Assembly: GCF_017377575.1 (NCBI RefSeq)
Contig: NZ_JAFREM010000008.1
Coordinates: 62,001-126,000, forward strand
Length of the DNA stretch: 64,000 nt
Source of the DNA: Candidatus Enterococcus moelleringii
GTDB lineage: Bacteria > Bacillota > Bacilli > Lactobacillales > Enterococcaceae
Reading direction: 5' to 3'
Both the position numbers and the translations under genes were made by a program. Shown one piece after another: positions 16,344 to 25,309 of this stretch. Within the stretch, counting starts at the first letter, position 1; each line of letters starts with the position of its first letter. Below the pieces are notes generated by a model. The model searched no databases and was not told where the DNA came from. It saw only the letters and a list, made by a program, of their open reading frames with translations.

Positions 16344-18983
16344 ATGGCTAAAAATAAAATATTACTAGTAGATGGAAACAGTGTCGCCTTCCGTGCATTT
16401 TTTGCTTTACATAATTCACTGGAACGGTTTAAAAATAAGAATGGACTGCACACGAATGCAATCTATGCTTTTAACAACATGTTTGAGAATGTAATGGATC
16501 GGGAAAAACCGACCCACGTTTTGGTAGCTTTTGATGCAGGAAAAACGACATTTCGAACGGAAATGTATGGGGACTACAAAGGTGGACGCTCGAAAACCCC
16601 CGGTGAGTTTCGTGAACAGATGCCTTATATTCGCGAACTACTGCAAGGCTTAGGTGTCAAACATTATGAGTTGGCTAACTATGAAGCAGATGATATTATC
16701 GGTACCTTGGCTAAGCAAGCGTCAGAGGCGGACTTTGATGTAGTTGTACTTTCTGGAGACCGAGACTTAACTCAATTAGCCAGCGATAAAGTTACCGTAG
16801 ATATCACAGTGAAGGGCGTTAGTGATATTGAGTCTTACACACCTGAACATGTAGCTGAAAAATATGATGGCTTAACACCTAATCAGATCATCGATATGAA
16901 GGGTCTGGCGGGAGATGCATCAGATAATTATCCCGGTGTAACTAAAATCGGTGAAAAAACGGCCATTAAACTGCTGAAAGAATATGGCAGTGTTGAAGGT
17001 GTCTATGAGCATGTCGATGAAATGAAACAAAGCAAGATGAAGGAAAACTTGATCAACGATAAAGAGCAAGCCTTCTTGTCTAAAGAATTGGCAACCATCG
17101 TGACAGATGCTCCCGTTACGATTTCGTTGGAAGAGCTGGCGTATTTTGGCAAGGACATGGACAAGTTAGTTTCCTTCTATAAAGAAATGGACTTTAAACA
17201 GTTCTTAAGCAAGTTGAATGTAGAAGAAGAACAGGTAGAGATGGAAGATATCATTTATCAAGTAGTAAATGAATATGATTCATCAATGTTTTCGCCAGAT
17301 TCAGCGCTATATGTTGAAATGTTAGAAGATAACTATCACACTGCCGATATCGTTGGTGTTGCTTGGGGGACTAAAAAGAAAGTCTATGTAACAGATGATT
17401 TAGCTATTTTTGATAATCCTGATTTCAAAGCTTGGCTGGAAACTTCCGACGGTAAAAAAGTATATGATGCTAAACGGACTTATGTTGCTTTGAATCGATA
17501 TATCACAAAAACAGAAGGCATCAATTTTGACGTTTTATTGGCAGCTTACTTATTAGATACGAATGACAATAGTAACGACATCGCAGGAGTAGCGCAGCAT
17601 TATGGCTACACTGAGATTCAATCAGATGAGCAGGTTTATGGGAAAGGCGCCAAAAAAGGATTGCCTGAGGACGAAGAAGTCTTCTACAATCATTTAGCTC
17701 GCAAAGTTAATGCCATTCAGTTTTTAAGTGATCACTTAGAAAAAGGTTTGGAAGAAAAGAAACAGGATGAATTGTTCTACAAAATGGAATTGCCATTGTC
17801 GCGTATTTTGGCGGAAATGGAAATCATGGGGATTACCGTGGATGCGCAACGTCTGCAAAATATGCGGGGCGAGTTTTCAGCCCGCCTGCAAGATATCGAA
17901 CAAAGAATCTATGAAGAAGCTGGGGAAGAGTTCAACATCAACTCACCAAAACAACTAGGCGTTATCTTGTTTGAAAAAATGGAGCTGCCGGTTATTAAGA
18001 AAACTAAAACCGGTTATTCTACAGCAGTGGATGTTTTAGAACAGCTGCAAGAACAGGCGCCGATTGTGGCTGATATTTTGAATTATCGCCAAATTGCGAA
18101 GATTCAATCGACGTATGTTGAAGGTTTGTTGAAAGTAATTCAGTCTGACAACAAGGTGCATACGCGTTACTTGCAGACTTTGACGCAAACTGGGCGTTTA
18201 AGCTCGGTTGACCCCAATCTGCAAAATATTCCGATTCGTCTAGAAGAAGGTCGCAAGATTCGGGAAGCCTTTGTACCTAGTAAGAAAGATTGGTTGATTT
18301 ATTCTTCCGATTATTCACAAATTGAATTGCGGGTATTGGCGCATATTTCTGAGGACAAGCATTTAATCGAAGCCTTTAAAGAAGGTATGGATATTCATTC
18401 CAGTACAGCCATGCGGATTTTTGGGGTAGAGAAGGATCAAGTAACACCAAATATGCGCCGGGATGCCAAAGCAGTGAACTTTGGAATTGTTTACGGGATA
18501 TCTGATTACGGTCTGTCTCAAAACTTAGGCATTTCTCGTAAAGCTGCGCAAGAATATATTGATACGTACTTTGAGAATTATCCTGATGTGAAACGTTATA
18601 TGGAAGAAAGTGTTCGTGAAGCTAAAGATTTAGGTTATTCAGCTACGCTTTACAATCGTCGCAGATATCTGCCGGATATTAATTCACGGAATTTCAATGT
18701 TCGTTCATTTGCGGAACGAACAGCTATCAATACCCCTATTCAAGGAAGTGCCGCTGATATTTTGAAGCTGGCAATGATAGAGTTGGAAAAACGCTTGAAA
18801 TCTGAAAAACTTCAAGCTAATATGCTTTTACAAGTGCACGATGAGTTGGTGTTTGAAGTGCCTGAAACAGAGTTAGAAACTTTGGATCAGCTGGTAAAGG
18901 AAGTAATGGAGAACACGGTTCAATTGGATGTGCCGTTGATTACTGACAGCAGCTGGGGAAAAACTTGGTATGAAGCAAAATAA
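16344..18983 (+). CDS. polA: DNA polymerase I
   Basis: PolA (879 aa) fills gaps in lagging-strand synthesis and repair. Domains: 5'-3' flap exonuclease (about 1-290; LVDGNSVAFRAFFAL at the start, ANYEADDIIGTLA and GLAGDASDNYPGV inside), a middle 3'-5' exonuclease-like domain (about 315-480), and the polymerase domain with SSDYSQIELRVLAH, RRDAKAVNFGIVYG and VHDELVFE. The middle domain has YVEMLED where a proofreading enzyme has a DTET-like metal site, so proofreading is most probably lost, as in other Gram-positive PolA. The ATG at 16344 follows AGGAGTCGAGG. A terminator follows, then mutM and coaE. Confidence 0.96.
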   Translation: MAKNKILLVDGNSVAFRAFFALHNSLERFKNKNGLHTNAIYAFNNMFENVMDREKPTHVLVAFDAGKTTFRTEMYGDYKGGRSKTPGEFREQMPYIRELLQGLGVKHYELANYEADDIIGTLAKQASEADFDVVVLSGDRDLTQLASDKVTVDITVKGVSDIESYTPEHVAEKYDGLTPNQIIDMKGLAGDASDNYPGVTKIGEKTAIKLLKEYGSVEGVYEHVDEMKQSKMKENLINDKEQAFLSKELATIVTDAPVTISLEELAYFGKDMDKLVSFYKEMDFKQFLSKLNVEEEQVEMEDIIYQVVNEYDSSMFSPDSALYVEMLEDNYHTADIVGVAWGTKKKVYVTDDLAIFDNPDFKAWLETSDGKKVYDAKRTYVALNRYITKTEGINFDVLLAAYLLDTNDNSNDIAGVAQHYGYTEIQSDEQVYGKGAKKGLPEDEEVFYNHLARKVNAIQFLSDHLEKGLEEKKQDELFYKMELPLSRILAEMEIMGITVDAQRLQNMRGEFSARLQDIEQRIYEEAGEEFNINSPKQLGVILFEKMELPVIKKTKTGYSTAVDVLEQLQEQAPIVADILNYRQIAKIQSTYVEGLLKVIQSDNKVHTRYLQTLTQTGRLSSVDPNLQNIPIRLEEGRKIREAFVPSKKDWLIYSSDYSQIELRVLAHISEDKHLIEAFKEGMDIHSSTAMRIFGVEKDQVTPNMRRDAKAVNFGIVYGISDYGLSQNLGISRKAAQEYIDTYFENYPDVKRYMEESVREAKDLGYSATLYNRRRYLPDINSRNFNVRSFAERTAINTPIQGSAADILKLAMIELEKRLKSEKLQANMLLQVHDELVFEVPETELETLDQLVKEVMENTVQLDVPLITDSSWGKTWYEAK

Positions 18984-18986
18984 CTA

Positions 18987-19018
18987 GAAGCTGGAAAATA
19001 TTTTCCAGCTTTTCTTTT
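18987..19018 (+). terminator. Terminator between polA and mutM
   Basis: A perfect 11-bp inverted repeat (AGCTGGAAAAT/ATTTTCCAGCT) is followed by TTTCTTTT. No promoter is visible in the 14 bases before the mutM ATG, so mutM must rely on read-through or a promoter inside polA. Confidence 0.88.
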
Positions 19019-19032
19019 AGGAGTGACAAATA

Positions 19033-19863
19033 ATGCCAGAATTACCAGAAGTCGAAACAGTTCGTCGGGGATTAGTTTCTTTAGTTTTAGGAAAAACCAT
19101 TCGCGAAGTTGATGTATTGTGGCCAAGGATCATTGAATCACCGGAAGTCGATCAATTTCGCAATGACTTGGTGGGAGAAACGATCGAGTCTGTAGGACGG
19201 CGGGGAAAGTATTTGATTTTTCATTTTACTCACTACGATATGGTTTCTCATTTGCGTATGGAAGGAAAATATGAGTATTTTCCGGAGGCAACACCGCTGG
19301 ATAAGCACAGCCACGTGCGTTTTATTTTTACGGATGGCTCTGAATTGATCTACCATGATGTACGAAAATTTGGTCGTATGAGCTTGATGAAAAAGGATAG
19401 CGGCTTAGAATATAAAGGCATTCAACAGCTAGGCCCCGAACCTACTGAGGAAACCTTTGATGTCGATGAGTTTGAACGGCGTTTGAATAAAGCACATACA
19501 ATGATTAAGCCATTGCTGTTGAATCAAAAAATTGTTGCCGGTTTAGGCAACATTTATGTGGATGAAGTTCTTTGGCTGGCGAAAATCCATCCTGAACAGC
19601 CGGCAAATACCTTGAGCAGAGAAGAGATTGAGGTATTGCATCAAGCAATCATTGCTGTGATTGCTAAAGCTAAAGAGGCGGGTGGTACAACAATTCGCAC
19701 GTATCTGAATGCTCTCGGTGAAGCAGGGCACTTCCAACAGGAGTTGAATGTCTATGGACAAACGGGTCAGCCTTGTCCACGCTGCGGTACTCCGATCGCT
19801 AAAATGAAGGTTGCTCAACGCGGCACCCATTATTGTCCCCATTGTCAGCAATTAAAGAGGTGA
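19033..19863 (+). CDS. mutM: Formamidopyrimidine-DNA glycosylase (Fpg)
   Basis: Fpg/MutM (276 aa) cuts 8-oxoguanine and formamidopyrimidines out of DNA and nicks the backbone. After removal of Met, Pro2 is the Schiff-base nucleophile and Glu3 the acid (PELPEVETV). The lesion-binding loop HLRMEGKY (Lys beta-turn) is about 74-81. The helix-two-turn-helix has LLLNQKIVAGLGNIYVDE, and the C-terminal zinc finger has CPRC...CPHC. The order polA-mutM-coaE is a conserved block in Lactobacillales, linking repair synthesis with base excision. A strong stem-loop separates it from polA. Confidence 0.96.
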   Translation: MPELPEVETVRRGLVSLVLGKTIREVDVLWPRIIESPEVDQFRNDLVGETIESVGRRGKYLIFHFTHYDMVSHLRMEGKYEYFPEATPLDKHSHVRFIFTDGSELIYHDVRKFGRMSLMKKDSGLEYKGIQQLGPEPTEETFDVDEFERRLNKAHTMIKPLLLNQKIVAGLGNIYVDEVLWLAKIHPEQPANTLSREEIEVLHQAIIAVIAKAKEAGGTTIRTYLNALGEAGHFQQELNVYGQTGQPCPRCGTPIAKMKVAQRGTHYCPHCQQLKR

Positions 19864-19867
19864 GAAT

Positions 19868-20467
19868 ATGAGCTATGTGTTAGGTGTTACTGGCGGTATT
19901 GCCAGCGGTAAATCAACAGTGGTCAAAGTATTCAAAGAAGCAGGGTTTCCAATTGTTGATGGAGATGTCGTCGCTCGTCTAGTAGTCGAACCGGGTACCC
20001 CCGGACTGGCCGCTGTGACTGAAGCTTTTAGTAAAGAAATAATTACGCCTGAAGGAACCTTGAACCGCAAAAAATTAGGGAATCTAATTTTTCAAGATCC
20101 TAAAGAACGACAAAAACTCAACCATACGTTGGAACCATTTATTCGTGGGGAAATTGATCGACAAATCACCGCAGCTAAGTCAGAGAGTCCGTTAGTTATT
20201 GCAGACATACCTTTGTTGTATGAGACACATTATGAGAAACAGATGGATGCTGTCGCGGTAGTGTATGTGGACCAACCCACTCAGCTGCAAAGATTAATGA
20301 GGCGAAATGATCTAACGGAAACAGAGGCAACCAATCGTATTAAAAGCCAAATGTCGTTAGAAGAAAAAAGGAACCGAGCTGATCTGGTTTTTGATAATCG
20401 CGGAAGTGTAGAAGAAACGACAAATCAGGTGATTCAGTGGTTAAAAAAACAAGACTTCATCGAATAA
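19868..20467 (+). CDS. coaE: Dephospho-CoA kinase
   Basis: CoaE (199 aa) phosphorylates the 3' hydroxyl of dephospho-CoA, the last step of coenzyme A synthesis. The P-loop is GVTGGIASGKST (6-17). The substrate region DGDVVARLVVEPGTPGL and the lid RNDLTETEATNRIKSQM are typical. It is four bases behind mutM with GAGGTGAG as ribosome binding site, so the two are in one transcript. The length and motifs leave little doubt. Confidence 0.95.
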   Translation: MSYVLGVTGGIASGKSTVVKVFKEAGFPIVDGDVVARLVVEPGTPGLAAVTEAFSKEIITPEGTLNRKKLGNLIFQDPKERQKLNHTLEPFIRGEIDRQITAAKSESPLVIADIPLLYETHYEKQMDAVAVVYVDQPTQLQRLMRRNDLTETEATNRIKSQMSLEEKRNRADLVFDNRGSVEETTNQVIQWLKKQDFIE

Positions 20468-20524
20468 AGATTTGCAAAATAGCGTAACAAAGCTTTTTTT
20501 AGCCATTATTATATGATAAACTCG

Positions 20525-20533
20525 TGTTACAAT
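20525..20533 (+). promoter_or_regulatory. Extended -10 promoter of nrdR
   Basis: TGTTACAAT (extended -10) is 29 bases ahead of the nrdR ATG. No clear -35 and no recognisable NrdR box lie around it. Confidence 0.5.
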
Positions 20534-20562
20534 AAAATAATATCATCTGAGAGGTGAAAAAC

Positions 20563-21039
20563 ATGCGCTGCCCAAGATGTAATCATAATAACTCAAGAGT
20601 CATTGATAGTCGTCAAACCGATGATGGCCGGGCTATCCGGAGACGTCGTGAATGTGAAAGCTGCGGCTTCCGCTTTACAACTTTTGAACGGATCGAAGCG
20701 ACTCCGCTTTTAGTCATTAAACGTAATGGAGATCGGGAAGAATTTAATCGCGATAAAATTTTGCGGGGATTAATTCGTTCTGCTGAAAAGCGCCCAGTTG
20801 CAATGGAACAAATGGAACAAATCGTGGATCATGTAGAAAATCGTGTCCGTGGTTTAGGTGAAAATGAAATTTCCACCAGTCAGATTGGTGAATATGTCAT
20901 GGAAGATTTAATGAATGTTGATGAGATTGCGTATATTCGCTTTGCCAGCGTGTACCGACAGTTCAAGGACATGTCAGTTTTCTTGAAGGAATTGCAGGAG
21001 ATTGTTGATAAAGCAAAATCTGTTGAAGACAAAGAATAG
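20563..21039 (+). CDS. nrdR: Transcriptional repressor NrdR
   Basis: NrdR (158 aa) represses ribonucleotide reductase genes and senses ATP/dATP. The N-terminal zinc ribbon has Cys3, Cys6, Cys31 and Cys34 (MRCPRC, CESC), and the ATP-cone domain runs from about residue 46 ([20 protein letters not shown]). ATG 20563 is chosen over GTG 20554: GAGAGGTG (20549-20556) is its ribosome binding site, and starting there keeps the invariant M-R/K-C-P-x-C opening. It sits upstream of dnaB and dnaI, a usual Firmicute arrangement that joins nucleotide supply to replication start. Confidence 0.95.
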   Translation: MRCPRCNHNNSRVIDSRQTDDGRAIRRRRECESCGFRFTTFERIEATPLLVIKRNGDREEFNRDKILRGLIRSAEKRPVAMEQMEQIVDHVENRVRGLGENEISTSQIGEYVMEDLMNVDEIAYIRFASVYRQFKDMSVFLKELQEIVDKAKSVEDKE

Positions 21040-21106
21040 AGTGTTTTCGTGAAATGCACTGTAAGAATTAAAATTTTAAACAAGGATTTATTTAGGGGGC
21101 TAGTTT

Positions 21107-22432
21107 GTGACATCTGAATTAAAGCCAACGACGATTTATACAGTCTACGGCAGTCCTCAGCTGGATGAAAGCCGCCAGCAAGCGTTGCTTTTTCTATACC
21201 AGCCGATTATCGGCGGGGAAGCGTTGAGCCTATATTTAAATTTGTCAGGTGACATCACAGCTGAAGGCAAAAGTCCTCAGCTGATGCATGCTGATTTGTT
21301 AGCAGCGATTGATAATGGATTGGCCGCAATGGTAAAAGCTCGAGAAAGGCTTGAAGGCATCGGTCTAATGACTACTTATCAAAAAGAAGATGCTGAACTA
21401 GGGGTAGTATTGTATTATCAATTAATGAACCCATTGGCACCAGCAGCTTTTTTTCAGGATGCTCTAATGTGTTATTTGCTGATGGAAAAAATCGGTGAGC
21501 GGCGTTTTCAACGGTTAGTTGATCGCTTTCGACCAAAAGCGGTACCGACAGATGGCTTAACTAATATAACCAAACGGTTTCGTGATGTCTATCGTTTTGA
21601 AGAAGCGCGTTTTGAAGCAAATGCTGAGTTGTTTGATGACACTCACGACAAATTCATTGCGACTGAATCACCTGCTGCTACCTTTGACTGGAGCTTTTTC
21701 AAACAGCAGTTGAAAAAATTCAGTTTGACTTTAGCTGAAGGAGATCAGGAAAAAATTGATGCTTTGCATCAAATGTATGGGATTGACGAGATGGAAATGC
21801 TGGATTTTGCTGTCAAATCCAGCGAAAGAAATCAAGTTCAGCTAGGCTATTTGAGAAATTTGATCGTAAAAACAAAGCAAGCTAAGACAGCTCCAGTGGA
21901 AGCTCCATTAGAATCCTCAACGGCTACTACGATCTCAGGCGACTTTTCCAAGGCAGAGCTGGAAATTATTCGTCAAAGTGAAACCATTCCACCCATCAAG
22001 TATTTGCAGGCAATTAAACAGCAAAAGGGCGGTTACGAAACCAACCAAGAGATTCGTTTGATTGAAGATTTGTTGAGTCGGCATCTATTCCCAAATAGTG
22101 TGGTTAATATCTTAATTAATTATATTTTGGTAATCCAAAATCAAGCTGTGATAAATCAGAATTACATGAATGCTATTGCTAATGACTGGGCCCAGAGAAA
22201 AATTCAACGACCGGAAGAAGCGATCGTGCATGTGCGGCAAGCAGATCAAAAACTAGTTAAGAAAAATACGACTGGTCGACGGAGTCCTGCAGCACGCAAA
22301 AATTATGGCAGAAAAGAAACGCTGCCATCACACATAAAAGAACCGCCAAAAGAAAAACGAATCAGTCCGGAGAAAGAGGCTGAATTGAACCGCAAGCTGG
22401 CAGAATATCTGAACAAAGAGGGTGAAAGCTGA
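21107..22432 (+). CDS. dnaB: Replication initiation and membrane attachment protein DnaB
   Basis: Gram-positive DnaB (441 aa; not the E. coli helicase) works with DnaD and DnaI to load the replicative helicase at oriC and at restarted forks. The N-terminal winged-helix part is rich in LLFLYQPIIGGEALSLYLNL. The DnaB/DnaD C-terminal domain is around KYLQAIKQQKGGYETNQEIRLIEDLL and NVLINYILVIQNQAVINQNYMNAIANDWAQ. A long basic tail (Lys/Arg/Pro) ends the protein. The start is a GTG at 21107 after AGGGGGC. It overlaps dnaI by one base. Confidence 0.93.
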   Translation: MTSELKPTTIYTVYGSPQLDESRQQALLFLYQPIIGGEALSLYLNLSGDITAEGKSPQLMHADLLAAIDNGLAAMVKARERLEGIGLMTTYQKEDAELGVVLYYQLMNPLAPAAFFQDALMCYLLMEKIGERRFQRLVDRFRPKAVPTDGLTNITKRFRDVYRFEEARFEANAELFDDTHDKFIATESPAATFDWSFFKQQLKKFSLTLAEGDQEKIDALHQMYGIDEMEMLDFAVKSSERNQVQLGYLRNLIVKTKQAKTAPVEAPLESSTATTISGDFSKAELEIIRQSETIPPIKYLQAIKQQKGGYETNQEIRLIEDLLSRHLFPNSVVNILINYILVIQNQAVINQNYMNAIANDWAQRKIQRPEEAIVHVRQADQKLVKKNTTGRRSPAARKNYGRKETLPSHIKEPPKEKRISPEKEAELNRKLAEYLNKEGES

Positions 22433-23358
22433 TGGAAGATGTAGGAAAAGAATTGAACCGAATCATAAAATCTCGCGGTGTGGATGGACGCTATCGGGAA
22501 ATGATGCAAGAGGTACTGCAGGATACCGATGTGCGCAGTTTCATCGAGTTACACAAAGCGAAGCTGACACAAGACGATATTGAAAAATCCTTTGCTAAGC
22601 TGTACGAATTCGTTCAAGAAAAGAAGAAATTTTTAACTAATGATCCTACCATGATTGCTCCTGGCTACGAACCTAAATTGGCGCTTAACTTTCATTTCAT
22701 TGATGTGACTTATGTACCAACCGATGAATTATTAAAACGCAAAAAAGAAGAAGAAATTCGCAATCGCATCAATTCTGTGGATATGCCAAAAGATGTTCGT
22801 CAAGCTTCGATCCGTACTTTTGAAGTGACTTCTGGCAGAAGCGAAGCCTTAGAGGCCGCTTTGGATTTCATCAATCTTTACCATGCAGCGCCAAAGGATT
22901 TCCACAAAGCTTTGTACTTAGTAGGAGATTTTGGTGTTGGGAAAACCTATTTATTAGGTGCGATGGCTCATGAATTGGCGGTAAAAGGTCATGAAACCAC
23001 ATTGGTTCATTTTCCGACCTTTGCCAGCGAGATGAAGCAGGCAATTTCTACCGATAAAGTTGGACCGAAGTTAGACAATGTAAAACGGTCAGCTGTTTTA
23101 ATGATTGACGACATTGGTGCGGACTCTATGAGTGCCTGGATTCGTGATGATATTTTAGGTGTTATTCTTCAATATCGGATGCAGGAACAATTACCGACTT
23201 TCTTTTCATCTAATTTTGACATGCTTCAGTTAGAAGAACATTTGTCAGTTACCCAACGCGGTGATGAAGAACCATTGAAGGCGAAACGGATCATGGAACG
23301 GATTCGTTATTTAAGCAAAGAGGTCTGGATGATCGGTGAAAATCGTCGGAATGGCTAA
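22432..23358 (+). CDS. dnaI: Primosomal protein DnaI (helicase loader)
   Basis: DnaI (308 aa) is the AAA+ loader that places the replicative helicase on DNA. The N-terminal helicase-binding domain (about 1-130) is followed by the ATPase core with Walker A GDFGVGKT (165-172), Walker B VLMIDDIGAD, and a sensor region FSSNFDM. It starts inside the dnaB stop (TGATG) and ends at a long hairpin terminator. An arginine finger candidate is in KRIMERIRYL. The three-gene unit nrdR-dnaB-dnaI is complete. Confidence 0.94.
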   Translation: MEDVGKELNRIIKSRGVDGRYREMMQEVLQDTDVRSFIELHKAKLTQDDIEKSFAKLYEFVQEKKKFLTNDPTMIAPGYEPKLALNFHFIDVTYVPTDELLKRKKEEEIRNRINSVDMPKDVRQASIRTFEVTSGRSEALEAALDFINLYHAAPKDFHKALYLVGDFGVGKTYLLGAMAHELAVKGHETTLVHFPTFASEMKQAISTDKVGPKLDNVKRSAVLMIDDIGADSMSAWIRDDILGVILQYRMQEQLPTFFSSNFDMLQLEEHLSVTQRGDEEPLKAKRIMERIRYLSKEVWMIGENRRNG

Positions 23359-23388
23359 AAAAAGAGAATTTACTGTGAAAGAACAGAA

Positions 23389-23438
23389 TGCCCCATTAAA
23401 AAGCGAAGTTGATTCGTCTTTTTTTGGGGTGCTTTTTT
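23389..23438 (+). terminator. Long terminator after dnaI
   Basis: GCCCCA pairs with TGGGGTGC and the inner AAAAAG with CTTTTT, closing on a short GAA/TTC stem; seven T's follow. Its 3' tail overlaps the region of the trmK promoter. Confidence 0.88.
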
Positions 23439-23445
23439 TGATGAG

Positions 23446-23454
23446 TGCTATAAT
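23446..23454 (+). promoter_or_regulatory. Extended -10 promoter of trmK
   Basis: TGCTATAAT, an extended consensus -10, begins 8 bases after the terminator T-run and 21 bases ahead of the ATG. Confidence 0.6.
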
Positions 23455-23474
23455 TAAAGACAGGAAGTGACTGA

Positions 23475-24185
23475 ATGAACGCAAATGAATTATCGCCACG
23501 CTTACAAGTAGTGGCAGATTATGTGCCGAAGGATGCTCGATTAGCAGATATTGGATCGGACCATGCTTATTTACCAGTAGCTTTAGTATTGAACAAAAAA
23601 ATTCAGTATGCAATTGCTGGTGAAGTGGTTCAAGGACCTTATGAAGCGGCTCAAAGACAAGTAGCCAAAAATGGGCTGGGAGAATCAATTGAAGTTCGCT
23701 TAGCAGACGGAATGGAAGCTGTATTTTTGGAAGATCAAGTTGATGCTGTAACGATTTGCGGAATGGGCGGCGTACTGATTCGCGATATTTTAGCTCGCGG
23801 AAAAAATCTGCAACGCTTATCGGGTAGCGAAAAATTGATTCTTCAACCTAATGTAGGTGAAAAACAATTAAGAGAGTGGCTGACAGTGGAAGGTTATACG
23901 ATTACTGCTGAGGAAATTCTAGAAGATCATCGCAAGGTCTATGAAGTGATTGTTGCTGAAAAATTAGAAGCAGCAGCAGAGTATACACCACAGGAATTAT
24001 TGTTTGGACCATTTTTACTGCAGGAGCGTTCAGCGATATTCTTAGAAAAGTGGCAGCGTCAACTGGAAAAACTGGAAAAAGTACGCGCAAATTTGGCACG
24101 AAGCGATCAGCAGCTAGCTGAGAAAATTGCACAGGTAGAACAAGAAATCCAATGGATTCAGGAGGTCTTAGATGAAAGCAAGTAA
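23475..24185 (+). CDS. trmK: tRNA (adenine(22)-N(1))-methyltransferase
   Basis: TrmK (236 aa) methylates N1 of adenine 22 in the D-arm of tRNAs in many Gram-positives. The Rossmann S-adenosylmethionine site is LADIGSDHAYLPVAL (about 23-37), the NPPW-replacing loop is ICGMGGVLIRDIL (about 94-106), and LILQPN follows. The C-terminal ~70 residues form the expected coiled coil (Leu/Glu/Lys-rich). It overlaps the Nif3-like gene by 14 bases; trmK-nif3 is a conserved pair in Firmicutes. Confidence 0.93.
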   Translation: MNANELSPRLQVVADYVPKDARLADIGSDHAYLPVALVLNKKIQYAIAGEVVQGPYEAAQRQVAKNGLGESIEVRLADGMEAVFLEDQVDAVTICGMGGVLIRDILARGKNLQRLSGSEKLILQPNVGEKQLREWLTVEGYTITAEEILEDHRKVYEVIVAEKLEAAAEYTPQELLFGPFLLQERSAIFLEKWQRQLEKLEKVRANLARSDQQLAEKIAQVEQEIQWIQEVLDESK

Positions 24186-25287
24186 ATTTATTGAGCGTTT
24201 CAACCAGTATTGCCCCGAATGGTTAGCCGAGCCCGGTGATCCGGTGGGGTTGCATGTTGGAACCCTGAACAAAGATATTCAGCGGGTGATGATGAGCCTA
24301 GATGTGCGTCCAGCGGTAGTAGCTGAGGCCATTGAGAAAAAAATTGATTTACTAGTAGTGAAGCATCCGCCAATTTTTCGTCCGATTGATCGTTTAGTAA
24401 CCGACGATGTTCAGACCAAGATGTATGCTGATTTATTAAAACATCATATTGCTGTTTACGCGGCTCATACGAATATGGATATTATTCCTAATGGACTAAA
24501 TGATTGGTTTTGTGAATTATTGGGAGTGGAGGACACGACTTATTTAGTTGAAAGTCATTCGATCCCTATGAAGAAATTAGCAGTTTATGTACCAATGGAT
24601 CAGGCTAAAGAAATGCGGACAGCGTTAGCGAAAGCAGGTGCTGGTAAACAGGGCAACTATGAAGCAACTTCTTATACTTTATCTGGGACAGGCCGCTTTA
24701 CTCCAGTTGGAGGTGCAAATCCGACTATTGGTGAAGTGAATCAACCGGAACAGGTTCAAGAAAGTAAAATTGAAGTGATCTTCCCAGAAACAATTGAGAA
24801 TCAGGTAGTGGCTGCAATGTTGGCTGCTCACCCTTATGAAGAGCCAGCTTATGATGTGTATACATTAGATAACTTACCCCTGAAATATGGAATCGGGCGA
24901 ATTGGAGAGTTAGCAAAACCTGTTTCAACAGAGGAATTTGTGCAGCAGGTGAAAAAGGCTTTTGATTTAGAAGGACTGCGAGTTGTTTATCCAAAACAAG
25001 CAAAAGAAATGATCCAGAAAGTCGCAATTTGCGGCGGCAGTGCTGAGAAATTTTATAAAGATGCTGTTGGCCAAGATGCCGATGTCTATATTACTGGCGA
25101 TGTTTATTATCATACCGCTCACGATATGCAGGAAACGGGTATGGTAGTGATTGATCCAGGTCACTATATCGAAACCCTGTGCAAAGAAAAAATGGTTGCA
25201 CTATTTAATCAATGGAAAGACGAAGAGGATTGGAATGTGTCATTCTTTGTCTCAGAAGTCTCAACCAATCCTTTTTCTTTTAAATAA
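24172..25287 (+). CDS. Nif3-like dinuclear metal centre protein (GTP cyclohydrolase I type 2 family)
   Basis: A 371-residue YqfO/Nif3 protein. The two conserved halves with metal ligands are visible: [10 protein letters not shown] (His), YAAHTNMDI near residue 100 (His and Asp), and the C-terminal [11 protein letters not shown]...DPGHYIE with histidines. Between them lies the ~120-residue insert that folds like a PII/CutA domain in YqfO (about 135-245, ending in the [11 protein letters not shown] block), found in the long form. The cellular function is unsettled; the label GTP cyclohydrolase is inherited. Overlap with trmK suggests coupled translation. Confidence 0.88.
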   Translation: MKASKFIERFNQYCPEWLAEPGDPVGLHVGTLNKDIQRVMMSLDVRPAVVAEAIEKKIDLLVVKHPPIFRPIDRLVTDDVQTKMYADLLKHHIAVYAAHTNMDIIPNGLNDWFCELLGVEDTTYLVESHSIPMKKLAVYVPMDQAKEMRTALAKAGAGKQGNYEATSYTLSGTGRFTPVGGANPTIGEVNQPEQVQESKIEVIFPETIENQVVAAMLAAHPYEEPAYDVYTLDNLPLKYGIGRIGELAKPVSTEEFVQQVKKAFDLEGLRVVYPKQAKEMIQKVAICGGSAEKFYKDAVGQDADVYITGDVYYHTAHDMQETGMVVIDPGHYIETLCKEKMVALFNQWKDEEDWNVSFFVSEVSTNPFSFK

Positions 25288-25309
25288 AATTACAGAGGAG
25301 AGAAGCAGT

